This document shows, piece after piece, positions 16,610 to 25,907 of a stretch of 64,000 bases of DNA. The position numbers were made by a program, and so were the translations under genes. The notes under the pieces were generated by a model. That model was not told the DNA's origin, ran no database searches, and was given only the letters and a program-made list of their open reading frames with translations. Each line of letters opens with the position of its first letter. Position 1 is the first letter of the stretch. The stretch comes from Streptomyces sp. NBC_01116 (GTDB taxonomy: Bacteria; Actinomycetota; Actinomycetes; Streptomycetales; Streptomycetaceae): contig NZ_CP108644.1 of NCBI RefSeq assembly GCF_041435495.1, positions 310,001 to 374,000 of the forward strand, written 5' to 3'.

Positions 16610-18847
16610 TTGTCAAACCGGGAAAGCGACGAATTGCGGGAAGAGCAGGAATTCATCGACCGGCTCCATGCCCGGGTCGACGCCCTGCGCGGGGTGGCCG
16701 CCGATGGCGTCGAACACGCGCTGACGCCGGTCGGAACGGGCCAGCAGGCACGGCTGGAGCGCGACATCCTCGTCGCGGAGCGCTCGGGTCTGCTCGCCGC
16801 GCTCAACGCGGTGGACGGTTCGCTGTGTTTCGGGCGCATCGACCGCTCCGACGGGCTCGCGCACCATATCGGCCGTATCGGAATCCGTGAGGACGACGCC
16901 GAGCACACCCCTGTTCTGATCGACTGGCGTGCGCCGGTGGCGCGTCCTTTCTATCTCGCCACGGGGCACACGCCGATGGGTCTTCGCCGGCGCCGGCACA
17001 TCACGACCGAGGGCCGCACCGTCACCGAGCTCCATGACGAGATCCTCGATCTCGGGGACCGCGACCGCACCGGCTTCGAGGATCCGAACGGCGACGCCGT
17101 GCTGCTCGCGGCGCTCGACTCCGCGCGGACGGGACGCATGGGCGACATCGTGCGGACCATCCAGGCCGAGCAGGACGCCATCATCCGGGCCCCGCACCGG
17201 GGCGTCCTCGTCGTCGAGGGCGGGCCCGGCACCGGCAAGACGGCCGTCGCGCTGCACCGGGCCGCCTTCCTGCTGTACGAGCACCGCGAGCTGCTGGCCA
17301 AGCGGGCCGTGCTCATCGTGGGGCCCAACCCGGCGTTCCTGCGCTACATCGCGGAGGTGCTGCCCGCGCTCGGCGAGACCGGTGTGCTGCTGGCGACGCA
17401 GGCCGAGCTGTTCCCCGGAGTGCACGCCACCGGTACGGACTCCGCGCGCGCCGCGACCGTCAAGGGCGGCGAGCCGATGGCCGAAGCGCTCGCCCTGGCC
17501 GTACGCGACCGGCAGCGGCTGCCCGAGCCCGGGGCGGCGGTGGTCATCCCGCACGAGGACGGCGGGGACCTGGTCCTGGACTGGGAGATCGCGTACGAGG
17601 CCCGGCAGGCGGCCAGGGACACCCGTCTCCCGCACAACCTCGCCCGCCCCCACTTCGTCTTCCGCGTCATCGACGCGCTCACCGCGCAGCTCGTCGAACG
17701 CATCGGCGCCGACCCCTACGGCGGGCCCAACTTCCTCGGCCCCGACGACGTGGCCCAGCTCGGCCGGGGCGTGGCGCTGAGCAAGGAGGTGCACGCGGCC
17801 GTGGACGAGCTGTGGCCGCCGCTCACCCCCGAGGGCTTCCTCGCCGACTATCTGGCCGACCCGGTGTACGTACCGGACGAGGACGCCGACGCGATCCGCC
17901 GCCCGGCCGCCGCCGGGGCGTGGACGCCCGCCGACGTACCGCTGCTCGACGAGGCCGCCGAGCTGCTCGGCGTCGACGACAGCGCGCAGAGGGCGGCTGC
18001 CGAGGCCGCCCGTCAGGAGCGGGTCGGCTACGCGCAGGGTGTGCTGGAGCTGTCGCGCGGCTCGGAGAGCTACGAGTTCGAGGACGAGGAGTCCGAGGTC
18101 CTGGCCGCCCACGACATCATCGACGCCGAGCGGATGGCGGAGCGGCACGAGGAGGCCGACCACCGCACCGCCGCCGAGCGGGCCGCCGCCGACCGCACCT
18201 GGGCGTTCGGGCACATCATCGTCGACGAGGCGCAGGAGCTGTCGCCGATGGCGTGGCGGCTGCTGATGCGCCGGGCGCCGAGCCGCTCGCTGACGCTGGT
18301 CGGCGACCCGGCCCAGACCTCGGAGGAGGCCGGCGTCGGGTCGTGGGAGAAGATCCTTCGGCCGTACGTCGGCGACCGCTTCGAGCACGTCGGCCTGAAG
18401 GTCAACTACCGTACGCCCGCCGAGATCATGGAGCTGGCGGCCGAGGTCCTGCGGGAGAAGGACCCCGCGTTCACCGCCCCCGTCTCGGTGCGGTCGACCG
18501 GCGAGAAGCCGTGGACACGGGATGCCGGGGAGGATCTGGCGGGCGAGGTGGCCCGGGCGGTCGTGGAGTTGACGCCCCGGGAGGGGCGCCTCGCGTTGAT
18601 CGCTCCGCGTGCGCTGCACGAGGAGATCGCGGCCCCGCTGGACGGCGTCACGGCGGGCGAGGCCCCCGACCTCACGCACCCGGTGGTGCTGCTGGACCCG
18701 CGCCAGGCCAAGGGGCTGGAGTTCGACCATGTGCTGGTCGTGGAGCCCGCCCGGTTCGGCACGAGCGATCTGTACGTGGCGCTCACCCGGGCCACCCAGC
18801 GTCTGGGCATCGTCCACCGGGAGGGGCTGCCTCCGGCGTTGCGCTGA
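16610..18847 (+). CDS. HelD/HelR-type RNA polymerase-recycling ATPase (UvrD-like)
   Basis: 745 residues, superfamily I helicase-like without a role as a DNA helicase in its relatives, which bind RNA polymerase and release it from stalled complexes. The N-terminal coiled-coil (residues 1-60, EQEFIDRLHARVDALR) is the arm that enters the polymerase secondary channel. Walker A is GGPGTGKTA near residue 205, motif II is IVDEAQELSP near 538, and ALTRATQR is near the end. Actinobacterial members confer rifamycin tolerance. Start: TTG 16610 with GGGGAG just upstream; an in-frame ATG at 16550 lacks a ribosome site. A structured leader suggests regulated expression. Confidence 0.87.
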   Translation: MSNRESDELREEQEFIDRLHARVDALRGVAADGVEHALTPVGTGQQARLERDILVAERSGLLAALNAVDGSLCFGRIDRSDGLAHHIGRIGIREDDAEHTPVLIDWRAPVARPFYLATGHTPMGLRRRRHITTEGRTVTELHDEILDLGDRDRTGFEDPNGDAVLLAALDSARTGRMGDIVRTIQAEQDAIIRAPHRGVLVVEGGPGTGKTAVALHRAAFLLYEHRELLAKRAVLIVGPNPAFLRYIAEVLPALGETGVLLATQAELFPGVHATGTDSARAATVKGGEPMAEALALAVRDRQRLPEPGAAVVIPHEDGGDLVLDWEIAYEARQAARDTRLPHNLARPHFVFRVIDALTAQLVERIGADPYGGPNFLGPDDVAQLGRGVALSKEVHAAVDELWPPLTPEGFLADYLADPVYVPDEDADAIRRPAAAGAWTPADVPLLDEAAELLGVDDSAQRAAAEAARQERVGYAQGVLELSRGSESYEFEDEESEVLAAHDIIDAERMAERHEEADHRTAAERAAADRTWAFGHIIVDEAQELSPMAWRLLMRRAPSRSLTLVGDPAQTSEEAGVGSWEKILRPYVGDRFEHVGLKVNYRTPAEIMELAAEVLREKDPAFTAPVSVRSTGEKPWTRDAGEDLAGEVARAVVELTPREGRLALIAPRALHEEIAAPLDGVTAGEAPDLTHPVVLLDPRQAKGLEFDHVLVVEPARFGTSDLYVALTRATQRLGIVHREGLPPALR

Positions 18848-18936
18848 CGGGCCGGGCGGCCCGCCCCCGTGGTGCTCGGCGCCGGCGGGCCGCGGGCGTG
18901 GCCGGAACACGGTTGGCGAAGCCATAGGGTGACGCC

Positions 18937-20055
18937 ATGTCTTCGCCATTGAGTTCGACAAAGACCGCGGCCGCTCTCCGCACGTCGGCACGGGTCTCCG
19001 CAGAGGTGCTGCTGGTCCTCGTGGCGGCGGCGGTCGCGCTGTGGGTGCTGGGCCGGATGTGGTCGGTCGTATGGCCGCTGATAGTCGGTCTGTTCCTCAC
19101 CACGCTGACCTGGCCGCTCGCCCGTTTCCTGCGCCGGCTCGGCTGGTGGCCCTCGCTCGCCGCGTCGGTGGTGACGGTGTTCTCCCTGCTCGTGGGGGCG
19201 GGCATCGTGGCTCTGATCGCGGTGCCGGTGGCGGGTGAGTCCGGGGAGCTGGCCGACGGGGTGATCCAGGGGATCGACAAGCTCCGCGAGTGGGCGGCGG
19301 GTCCGCCCCTGAACATCGGCGACGACCAGATCACCGGTGCCCTGGACACGGCGACCGCTCAGCTCCAGGACAGTGTCGGCAGCGTGGTCACCACCGCCGT
19401 CACCGGGGTGAGCACCGTCGTCAACGGGCTGGTCACCGCGGTGCTGGCGATCTTCCTGATGTTCTTCTTCCTCAAGGACGGCCCGCGCTTCCTGCCGTGG
19501 CTCACCCGTCAGCTTCCCGGCCGGCTCGCCACCGACGTCCCCGAGGTGGCCTCCCGCTGCTGGGACACCCTGGGCGCGTTCGTGCGGTCCCAGGCGTTCG
19601 TGGGTCTGCTGGACGCGGTCTTCATCGGACTCGGCCTGTGGATCCTGGGGGTACCGCTGGTCCTGCCGCTGGCGGTGCTGACCTTCGTCTGCGCGTTCGT
19701 GCCGATCGTGGGGGCGCTGTTCGCCGGATTCGTGGCGGTGGTCATCGCGTTGGTCTCGAACGGACCGATGGACGCCCTGCTCGTGCTGGCGATCATCGTC
19801 GTGGTGCAGCAGTTGGAGGGCAATGTGTTCCAGCCCATGATCCAGAGCCGTGGGCTGGGTCTGCACGCGGCCACGGTCCTGCTCGCCGTCACGCTGGGCG
19901 GCAGCCTGGCCGGTGTGGTGGGGAGCCTCCTCGCCGTACCGGTGGCTGCGGTGCTCGGGGTGGTCTGGAACTACCTCCGCGAGCAGCTCGTGGAGGAGCC
20001 CCCGGAGGCAGGGGCCCCGGCCGACGAAGCCGGCGCACCGGTCCCGTCGGCCTAG
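18937..20055 (+). CDS. AI-2E (PerM) family membrane permease
   Basis: 372 residues with about eight membrane segments. The family pattern is a short N-terminal helical pair (LLVLVAAAVALWVLGRMW, VWPLIVGLFLTTLTWPLARFL), a long cytoplasmic or extracellular stretch (140-190), then LAVLTFVCAFVPIVGALFAGFVAVVIALVSNG and QQLEGNVFQPMIQSRGLGLHAATVLLAV, the signature of the family. A TAGGGT -10 box about 7 bases before ATG 18937 and no ribosome site suggest a leaderless mRNA. Substrates vary across the family, so none is assigned. Confidence 0.88.
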   Translation: MSSPLSSTKTAAALRTSARVSAEVLLVLVAAAVALWVLGRMWSVVWPLIVGLFLTTLTWPLARFLRRLGWWPSLAASVVTVFSLLVGAGIVALIAVPVAGESGELADGVIQGIDKLREWAAGPPLNIGDDQITGALDTATAQLQDSVGSVVTTAVTGVSTVVNGLVTAVLAIFLMFFFLKDGPRFLPWLTRQLPGRLATDVPEVASRCWDTLGAFVRSQAFVGLLDAVFIGLGLWILGVPLVLPLAVLTFVCAFVPIVGALFAGFVAVVIALVSNGPMDALLVLAIIVVVQQLEGNVFQPMIQSRGLGLHAATVLLAVTLGGSLAGVVGSLLAVPVAAVLGVVWNYLREQLVEEPPEAGAPADEAGAPVPSA

Positions 20056-20067
20056 GGCCCGGCCGCC

Positions 20068-21084
20068 TCACCGCCCGAGGGTGCGCAGCAGCGCCGGCAG
20101 CGCGCCGCGCAACTCGCGCTCCCAGTAGGGCGGGGAGTGGGTGCCCCGGTAGAAGTGCGTGGTGACCGCCACCCCGTGGGCCCTCAGCCGGGAGGCCATC
20201 GCCCGGTTCTCCGCCCCCATGATGGCCTCGGTCGGGGACAGGACGTCCTCGGGGAAGGGGTGCTCGGGGTCCTCCAGGCCGGGGACGTGCGGGTCCGGCT
20301 CCGTGCCGGGCGGGTCGAGCGCGCCCGCCCGGCCGTCGCCGCTGGAGAGGTGGACCTCGACGCCGCGCAGTCGCTCCGGCCGGTAGTACGGGTCGTGGTT
20401 CTGCCAGATCCGCCGCTGGGCCACCGGGTCGCCCCACAGCGCCGACCGGTCCAGCCCCAGGTAGTCGAGCCCGGCCCGGACCGCCCGGGGGTGCTGGAGC
20501 GGATGGACGTAGCCGCTGAAGCCCGCCACCGCGCGGAACAGGCCGGGGTGGCGTGCCGCGTAGGCCAGTGCGCCGAAGCCGCCCTGCGACTCCCCCGCCG
20601 CGACCCGCCGCTCCCCCGCGCCGTAGGAACGCTCCAGGAGCGGGCGCACCTCGTCGAGGTGGAAGGTCTCCACGCGCGGCGCGCCGCCGTCGCCGTGGTT
20701 CCACCAATCGCTGTAGAACCCGAAGACCGGCATCGACGGCATGACCACGAGCACGTCGCGCAGGTGCGGGAGCCGCTCCACGGCGTAGTCCTCGGTCCAG
20801 GCCTCGGGGTCGCCGTGGCCGCCCGCCAGCAGGTACAGCACCGGCCACCGCTCGCCGCTCCCGCGCTTCTCCCAGCCGTCCGGCGTGAGCAGCCGGACCG
20901 TGGCGGGTCCGCCCAACGCCGTTGACCGCACGGTCAGTTCGAGCAGTCGGTGGCCGATCCACCGTTCCCCCGTGACACGGATGCCCGTGCTGTCGCCATC
21001 GGGCGGGGCCGCTTGCGCCGTAGCACCGAGGAGGAGCGACAGCAGGACCGCGAACCGGACGATCGCCTTTCGCCGAACTCTCAT
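20068..21084 (-). CDS. Secreted esterase, enterochelin-esterase/antigen-85-like
   Basis: 338 residues. A signal peptide (AIVRFAVLLSLLLGATAQA then APPDG) is followed by an alpha/beta-hydrolase domain. The nucleophile elbow AAGESQGGFGAL is that of the Esterase-D/antigen 85 superfamily (PF00756), with a DYAVERLP..VVVMPSMP segment before it and a late histidine in FYRGTHSPPYW. The start at 21084 is preferred over the in-frame 21168, which would bury the signal peptide. Likely an extracytoplasmic esterase or acyltransferase. The gene ends 13 bases from the convergent permease gene. Confidence 0.85.
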   Translation of the reverse strand: MRVRRKAIVRFAVLLSLLLGATAQAAPPDGDSTGIRVTGERWIGHRLLELTVRSTALGGPATVRLLTPDGWEKRGSGERWPVLYLLAGGHGDPEAWTEDYAVERLPHLRDVLVVMPSMPVFGFYSDWWNHGDGGAPRVETFHLDEVRPLLERSYGAGERRVAAGESQGGFGALAYAARHPGLFRAVAGFSGYVHPLQHPRAVRAGLDYLGLDRSALWGDPVAQRRIWQNHDPYYRPERLRGVEVHLSSGDGRAGALDPPGTEPDPHVPGLEDPEHPFPEDVLSPTEAIMGAENRAMASRLRAHGVAVTTHFYRGTHSPPYWERELRGALPALLRTLGR

Positions 21085-21246
21085 CACCGCAACCTTCCGA
21101 CACCGTCGGCCGGACTTCGCCCGACTCTTCGGACGGTACGGAGCGGGCGGACGCCCGGCATCCTCCACGGAGAGTCGGCCCCTACGCCGACGGGAGCAGG
21201 CCGACGGGTGGTTCAGGACGGACCGGATCGGCGCTCGGGCGGGTGC

Positions 21247-21830
21247 TCAGGCCTTGGCGGTGGCGCGGTGCGCCAGGGCGTAGCCGTACTGGTCGGGCCA
21301 GCGGGGTGCGGCCGCGAGGGCGTCGGCGGCGTGGTGGGCCCAGTGCGGATCGCGCAGCATCTCGCGGCCGATCATGACCGCGTCCGCCCGTCCCGCCGCG
21401 ACGATCTCCTCGGCCTGGCCCGCGTCGCGGATCAGGCCCACGGCGGAGGTGCGGATGCCGGCCGTCCGCCGGACGCGTTCGGCGAAGGGGACCTGGAAGC
21501 CGGGGTGGGCGGAGATCGCGGCGTCGCGGACGAGGCCGCCGGTGGAGACGTCGAGCAGATCGACGCCGTGTGCGGCCAGTTCCCGGGCGAGGCGGGCGGT
21601 GTCGTCGCCGGTCCAGCCCTCGCGCGGGTCCTCGGGGTTCTCGGTCGGCCAGTCGGTGGCCGAGGTGCGGAAGAGGACCGGCAGGTCGTCCGGCCATACC
21701 GCGCGGACGGCGTCGACCACCTGGAGGGGGAAGCGCAGCCGGTTCTCCCAGCTGCCGCCGTAGGCGTCGGTGCGGTGGTTGGCGACCGGGGAGACGATCT
21801 GGACGCGATCTTCCCGGGGCTGCTCCCGGC
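21247..21830 (-). pseudogene. Decayed NamA/YqjM-type old yellow enzyme (C-terminal half only)
   Basis: The frame encodes the C-terminal half of an NADH:flavin oxidoreductase of the YqjM class: SPVANHRTDAYGGSWENRLRF, LFRTSATDW, DVSTGGLVRDAAISAHPG, VPFAERVRR, TSAVGLIRDAGQAEEI, RADAVMIGREMLRDPHW. Homology stops just upstream of SPVANHR (about base 21800). The N-terminal 160-180 residues, carrying the flavin-binding start and catalytic Tyr, are absent and no usable start codon or ribosome site exists. Upstream lies the terminator of the alcohol dehydrogenase. A deletion remnant. Confidence 0.85.
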
Positions 21831-21893
21831 CGTCCTGGAAGGGGCGCGCCGGCCGGCGGGCGCACCGGACCGGGCGGACAGGGCATGAGGACG

Positions 21894-21930
21894 CGTCCGC
21901 CCCGAGCACCTGGGGCGCTCGGGGCGGACG
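21894..21930 (-). terminator. Terminator after the alcohol dehydrogenase
   Basis: Perfect 13-bp stem CGTCCGCCCCGAG (21894-21906) and CTCGGGGCGGACG (21918-21930) with an 11-base loop. It sits 33 bases beyond the stop of the minus-strand dehydrogenase and just before the enzyme remnant. Confidence 0.85.
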
Positions 21931-21962
21931 TTCGCGTGGAGGTGCGGCCTGGCGGCCGACCC

Positions 21963-23003
21963 TCAGATCGTCGCCGTGTCGATCACGAAGCGGTAGCGGA
22001 CGTCGCTGGCGAGCACCCTCTCGTACGCCTCGTTGATCCGGTCCGCGCCGATCACCTCGATCTCGGCGCCGAGCCCGTGCACGGCACAGAAGTCCAGCAT
22101 CTCCTGGGTCTCCGCGATCCCGCCGATCGCCGAACCCGCGATCGACTTGTTGCCCAGGATCAGGGAGAAGAGGTTCAGTGAGATCGGCTCTTCGGGGGCG
22201 CCCACGTTGACCAGGGTGCCGTCGGTCCGCAGCAGACCGAGGTAGGCGCCGAAGTCCAGCGGGGCGGAGACCGTGGAGAGGATGACGTCGAAGGCGCCGG
22301 CCAGCTCCTCGAAGGTCCGCGGATCGCTGGTCGCGTAGTAGTGGTCGGCGCCCAGCTTGAGCCCGTCGTCCTTCTTCCTCAGCGACTGGGAGAGGACGGT
22401 GACCTCGGCGCCGAGCGCGTGCGCGATCTTGACGGCCATATGACCGAGGCCGCCGAGCCCGACGACGGCGACCTTCCTGCCGGGGCCAGCGCCCCAGCGC
22501 TTGAGCGGGGAGTAGGTGGTGATGCCGGCGCACAGGAGCGGCGCGGCCTCGTCCAGGGCGATGCCCTCGGGGATGGAGAGCGCGAACGTCTCGGCCACGA
22601 CGATGTGCGTCGAGTAACCGCCGTAGGTGGGCTCGCCACCGCGGTCGAGGGCGTTGTACGTCTGGGTGTTCCCCTCGGCACAGTGCTGTTCGCGGCCCAT
22701 CAGGCACGCGTCGCACTTTCCGCAGGAGTCGACCATGCAGCCGACGCCGACGCGGTCGCCGACCTTGAACCGGGTGACCCCGGAGCCGGTCTCGGCGACG
22801 ATCCCGGCGATCTCGTGGCCGGGCACCATCGGGAAGATGCCCTCGCCCCAGCCGTCGCGGGCCTGGTGGATGTCGGAGTGGCAGATCCCGGCGAACTTGA
22901 TGTCGATGAGGATGTCGAACTCGCCCACCGGGCGGCGTTCGATCGTGGTGCGCTCCAGCGGGGCCTTGGCACGGGGAGCGGCGTAGGCGGCAACGGTGGT
23001 CAT
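21963..23003 (-). CDS. Zinc-dependent NAD(P) alcohol dehydrogenase
   Basis: 346 residues of the medium-chain dehydrogenase family, cinnamyl-alcohol-dehydrogenase/AdhC-like branch. Catalytic zinc ligands are in [10 protein letters not shown] and VPGHEIAG. The structural-zinc lobe is [15 protein letters not shown], and the nucleotide-binding motif [13 protein letters not shown]. The branch usually reduces aldehydes with NADPH. Its start faces an XRE regulator gene; paired GTAGGAAC/GTTCCTAC motifs lie between them. Its own terminator follows. Confidence 0.92.
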   Translation of the reverse strand: MTTVAAYAAPRAKAPLERTTIERRPVGEFDILIDIKFAGICHSDIHQARDGWGEGIFPMVPGHEIAGIVAETGSGVTRFKVGDRVGVGCMVDSCGKCDACLMGREQHCAEGNTQTYNALDRGGEPTYGGYSTHIVVAETFALSIPEGIALDEAAPLLCAGITTYSPLKRWGAGPGRKVAVVGLGGLGHMAVKIAHALGAEVTVLSQSLRKKDDGLKLGADHYYATSDPRTFEELAGAFDVILSTVSAPLDFGAYLGLLRTDGTLVNVGAPEEPISLNLFSLILGNKSIAGSAIGGIAETQEMLDFCAVHGLGAEIEVIGADRINEAYERVLASDVRYRFVIDTATI

Positions 23004-23030
23004 GCCGGAGGTTCTCCTCTGGGTGATGCG

Positions 23031-23107
23031 GTAGGAACGTCTCCCAGCATCACGCCGCGACGGATGTTTACCCAGGTCACCGCTTTGCCTACGTCCAGTG
23101 TTCCTAC
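23031..23107. promoter_or_regulatory. Paired inverted motifs between adh and XRE genes
   Basis: GTAGGAAC at 23031-23038 and its exact reverse complement GTTCCTAC at 23100-23107 bracket the divergent promoter region. The pairing suggests two half-sites bound by the adjacent XRE regulator, perhaps with looping (inference). Confidence 0.4.
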
Positions 23108-23156
23108 TACTGACGGGGACAGGCTCCGGCCCCTGCGAGCTGGAATCACAGGAATA

Positions 23157-24095
23157 ATGGAGACCATGGACGATCGACCAGAGGCCGCCGCCCCCGAGCC
23201 GCTGGACGGGCGCGCCGAGCTCAGCGAGTTCCTGCGCACCCGGAGGGCCAAGCTCCAGCCGGGTGACGTGGGACTTCCGGAGTTCGGCCGGCACCGCCGG
23301 GTGCCCGGTCTGCGCCGGGAGGAGCTGGCGCAGCTGGCCGGGGTGTCCGTGGCGTACTACACGCGTCTGGAGCAGGGCAACGGGCGCAACGTGTCGGCCG
23401 AGGTGCTCGACGCGATCGCGCGTGCGCTGCGGCTCACGGACGCCGAGAGCGCGCATCTGACCCATCTGGCCAAGCCCGCCCGGCACAAGCGGAAGCGCCG
23501 CCCGGCCCGGGTGCAGCGCGTGCGGAAGGGCGTGCTGTACCTGCTCGACAGCATGGACGGTATCCCCGCGTACGTGACCGGGGCGCGCTCCGACGTGCTG
23601 GCCTGGAATCCGATGGCGGCGGCGGTGTTCGGCGACTGGGGCACGCTGCCGCCGGGTGAGCGCAACTGGGCGCGGCTGGTGTTCCTCTCCCCCGCCTACC
23701 GGGACCTGTTCGTGAACTGGGACTCCAAGGCCTCGGACATGGTCAGCTATCTGCGGCTGTACGCGGGCTGCCATCCCGACGATCCGGAGCTGTCGGCGCT
23801 GGTGGGCGAACTCTCGGTCAAGAGCGACGAGTTCCGGCGACTGTGGGCCACGCACAACGTCAAGGAGAAGGGGCACGGCGTCAAGCTGCTGCGGCATCCG
23901 CTCGTCGGGGAGCTGACCCTGTCGTACGAGACGCTGAACCTCCCGGACGACGAGGAGCAGCACCTGGTGACCTACCACGCGGAGCCGGGCTCGGAGTCGG
24001 CCCAGGCCCTGCGTCTGCTGGCGAGCTGGGGCGCGGACGCGGGCCGGGCCGATGTGATCAGTGAGGCGGGCCGGGGTCCGGCCGGCGAGCGATGA
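23157..24095 (+). CDS. XRE-family regulator with MmyB-like ligand domain
   Basis: 312 residues. N-terminal helix-turn-helix: [57 protein letters not shown]. The C-terminal domain is of the MmyB/PAS-like type ([76 protein letters not shown]), which in related proteins binds a fatty-acid-like ligand. Start 23157 or 23166 (both ATG, in frame, both with weak ribosome sites). Divergent from the dehydrogenase, which such regulators often control. The end overlaps the methyltransferase gene by 38 bases on the other strand. Confidence 0.9.
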   Translation: METMDDRPEAAAPEPLDGRAELSEFLRTRRAKLQPGDVGLPEFGRHRRVPGLRREELAQLAGVSVAYYTRLEQGNGRNVSAEVLDAIARALRLTDAESAHLTHLAKPARHKRKRRPARVQRVRKGVLYLLDSMDGIPAYVTGARSDVLAWNPMAAAVFGDWGTLPPGERNWARLVFLSPAYRDLFVNWDSKASDMVSYLRLYAGCHPDDPELSALVGELSVKSDEFRRLWATHNVKEKGHGVKLLRHPLVGELTLSYETLNLPDDEEQHLVTYHAEPGSESAQALRLLASWGADAGRADVISEAGRGPAGER

Positions 24096-24801
24096 GGACG
24101 AACTCCCGGCCGGGGCGGTCGGGTGCGCCGCGCACGTCACGTACGACGAACCCCCGCGCCGTCAGGTCCGCCTCGGCCTCCTGACGTTCTCGGAAGCGCA
24201 GGGTGGAGTCGGAGGTGAGGACCTGCCCGTCGCCCCGGAACACATAGGTCCAGCGGAACGACACGAGCGGTCCGACGACCTCGGTCACCTCGACCCAGCT
24301 CTCGACGGGGCCGACGCCGGGGATCTCGGTGACCCGGTGGGAACTCTCCCGGTTCCACGCCTCCCAGGCGCGCCGGGCCGGATCCCGGGTCTCGAAGACC
24401 AGATGCCCGCCGGGCCGCAGCGCCTCGTGGGCGCCGCGCAGGGTCGCCTCCCAGTCGGCCGGGTCGACGATCTCCTGCGCGACGTTGGCCGTCATGGTGA
24501 CCAGGTCGACCCGCAGCGGCGGCAGGGCCGCGGCGTCACCGCGGATCCAGCGGACCCGGTCGCCGCCCGGCTTGGCCCGAGCCACGTCGAGCGAGGCCCG
24601 GGCGGGGTCGACCCCGACGACCTCGATGCCACGGCCCGCCAGCAGCAGGACGAACACGCCCGTACCGCAGCCGATGTCCAGCACGCGCCGCGCACCGAAC
24701 TCCTCGGCGAGGCGGACGTACGGTTCCAGGTCGCCACGGTCGGGATCGAGCGGGTCGTAGAGAGCGGCCAGCCGGGGATGCACGAAAATCTCGTCAGTCA
24801 T
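24058..24801 (-). CDS. Class I SAM-dependent methyltransferase
   Basis: 247 residues. Motif [20 protein letters not shown] near residue 40, the acidic end of strand 2 in [17 protein letters not shown], and motif IV region [12 protein letters not shown] mark a Rossmann methyltransferase. The C-terminal half ([16 protein letters not shown].. [22 protein letters not shown]) matches a common actinobacterial small-molecule methyltransferase group. Substrate unknown. Convergent, overlapping end with the XRE gene. Confidence 0.88.
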   Translation of the reverse strand: MTDEIFVHPRLAALYDPLDPDRGDLEPYVRLAEEFGARRVLDIGCGTGVFVLLLAGRGIEVVGVDPARASLDVARAKPGGDRVRWIRGDAAALPPLRVDLVTMTANVAQEIVDPADWEATLRGAHEALRPGGHLVFETRDPARRAWEAWNRESSHRVTEIPGVGPVESWVEVTEVVGPLVSFRWTYVFRGDGQVLTSDSTLRFRERQEAEADLTARGFVVRDVRGAPDRPGREFVLIARRPDPGPPH

Positions 24802-25046
24802 GCGCCGGAGGGTAGGGGATGCGGCGGAAGCCGGAAACGCGTACGCGGAGATCGGTAAGCATCGGACCTACCCGCCGGTATTCGTTATCGAGAAACGGAA
24901 GAATGCGACAGATGCCCGCCGTATCCTTTTCCGACCACGGCTCACTCGCGTGCGAAAAGGGTGACCGGAAAAGGAAATATGTGCATCGTCGCGCTTATCC
25001 GCGGCCCGCAAGGCGCCTTGGCGTTTCCTTGACCCGCACAGCGGCC
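24802..25046. other. Gene-free interval, relatively A/T-rich
   Basis: About 245 bp between the methyltransferase start and the 3' end of the bprA-like gene. It holds the methyltransferase promoter and an A/T-richer stretch with GAAAAGG/GGAAAAGG motifs (about 24955-24975). No gene or clear hairpin was found. Confidence 0.6.
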
Positions 25047-25895
25047 CTATTCGGGCGCGAACGCCGCCGCGTGCTCGGCCGACCAGACGCGGTACGGCCG
25101 CGCCGGACGGCCCGTCAGTTCCTGGATCGTGGGCAGCACGGCCGCCTTGGCTCCCGCCCGCTGCCGCTCCGCGCTCTCCAGGAAGGCCTCCGCGACGGGG
25201 GGCGGATACTTCGCCAGCAGGGCCGTGCGCGCGGCGGCCACATCCAGTTCCTCGAAGCGCAACGGCCGCCCCAGCACCCGGGAGAGCTGAGCCGTCTGCT
25301 CGCGCGCGGTGATCGCTTCCGGGCCCGACACCGCGTACGCCTTGCCCTCGTGCCCCGTACCGGTGAGCACGGCGACGGCCACCGAGGCGACGTCGCGCGG
25401 GTCGACGCACGCGACCGGAGCGTCGCCGTACAGGGCGCGCACCACGCCCGCCGACCTGATGCCGCGGGCCCAGGACAGCGTGTTGGACATGAACGTCCTG
25501 GGGCGCACGAACGTCCACGGGACCCCCGAGTCCCTGATCGCCTGTTCGTTCCCGCGCTGGAGCCGGGTGATGAAATCGTCGGCGCCCGGCTCCTCCACCG
25601 CCATCATGGACAGCTTGACCAGGTGGCGTACGTCCGCCGCGGCCGCCGCCGCGGCGACCCGCTCGTCGTCGGGCTCCGTGGGGCTGTTGGTCACCAGGAA
25701 CACCGAGGAGACACCTCGCAGGGCCCGGTCGAGAGCGGCGCGGTCCGCGTACTCCCCCTCGACGACCTCGACCCCTTCTCCCCGTACCGTGAGCCGCTCG
25801 GGACGGCGGGCGAGAATCCGCACGGGGCCGGCCGCCGCCAGTTGTCCGGCCACCTCACGGCCCACCACTCCGGTCGCACCGGTCACGAGAATCAT
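25047..25895 (-). CDS. bprA: NmrA-like NAD(P)-dependent reductase, BprA candidate
   Basis: 282 residues. Rossmann start ILVTGATGVVGREVAGQL, then RILARRPERL and VRHLVKLSMMAVEEPG, typical of NmrA/atypical SDR reductases. It lies directly downstream of afsA (12 bases from the afsA stop to this ATG). From memory, S. griseus has a gene in this place (bprA), for the reductase acting on the phosphorylated butenolide made by AfsA. ATG 25895 has GAGAGG 8 bases upstream; a GTG at 25904 is the alternative. Gene name rests on context more than on sequence. Confidence 0.75.
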   Translation of the reverse strand: MILVTGATGVVGREVAGQLAAAGPVRILARRPERLTVRGEGVEVVEGEYADRAALDRALRGVSSVFLVTNSPTEPDDERVAAAAAAADVRHLVKLSMMAVEEPGADDFITRLQRGNEQAIRDSGVPWTFVRPRTFMSNTLSWARGIRSAGVVRALYGDAPVACVDPRDVASVAVAVLTGTGHEGKAYAVSGPEAITAREQTAQLSRVLGRPLRFEELDVAAARTALLAKYPPPVAEAFLESAERQRAGAKAAVLPTIQELTGRPARPYRVWSAEHAAAFAPE

Positions 25896-25907
25896 GCGGG
25901 ACACCTC

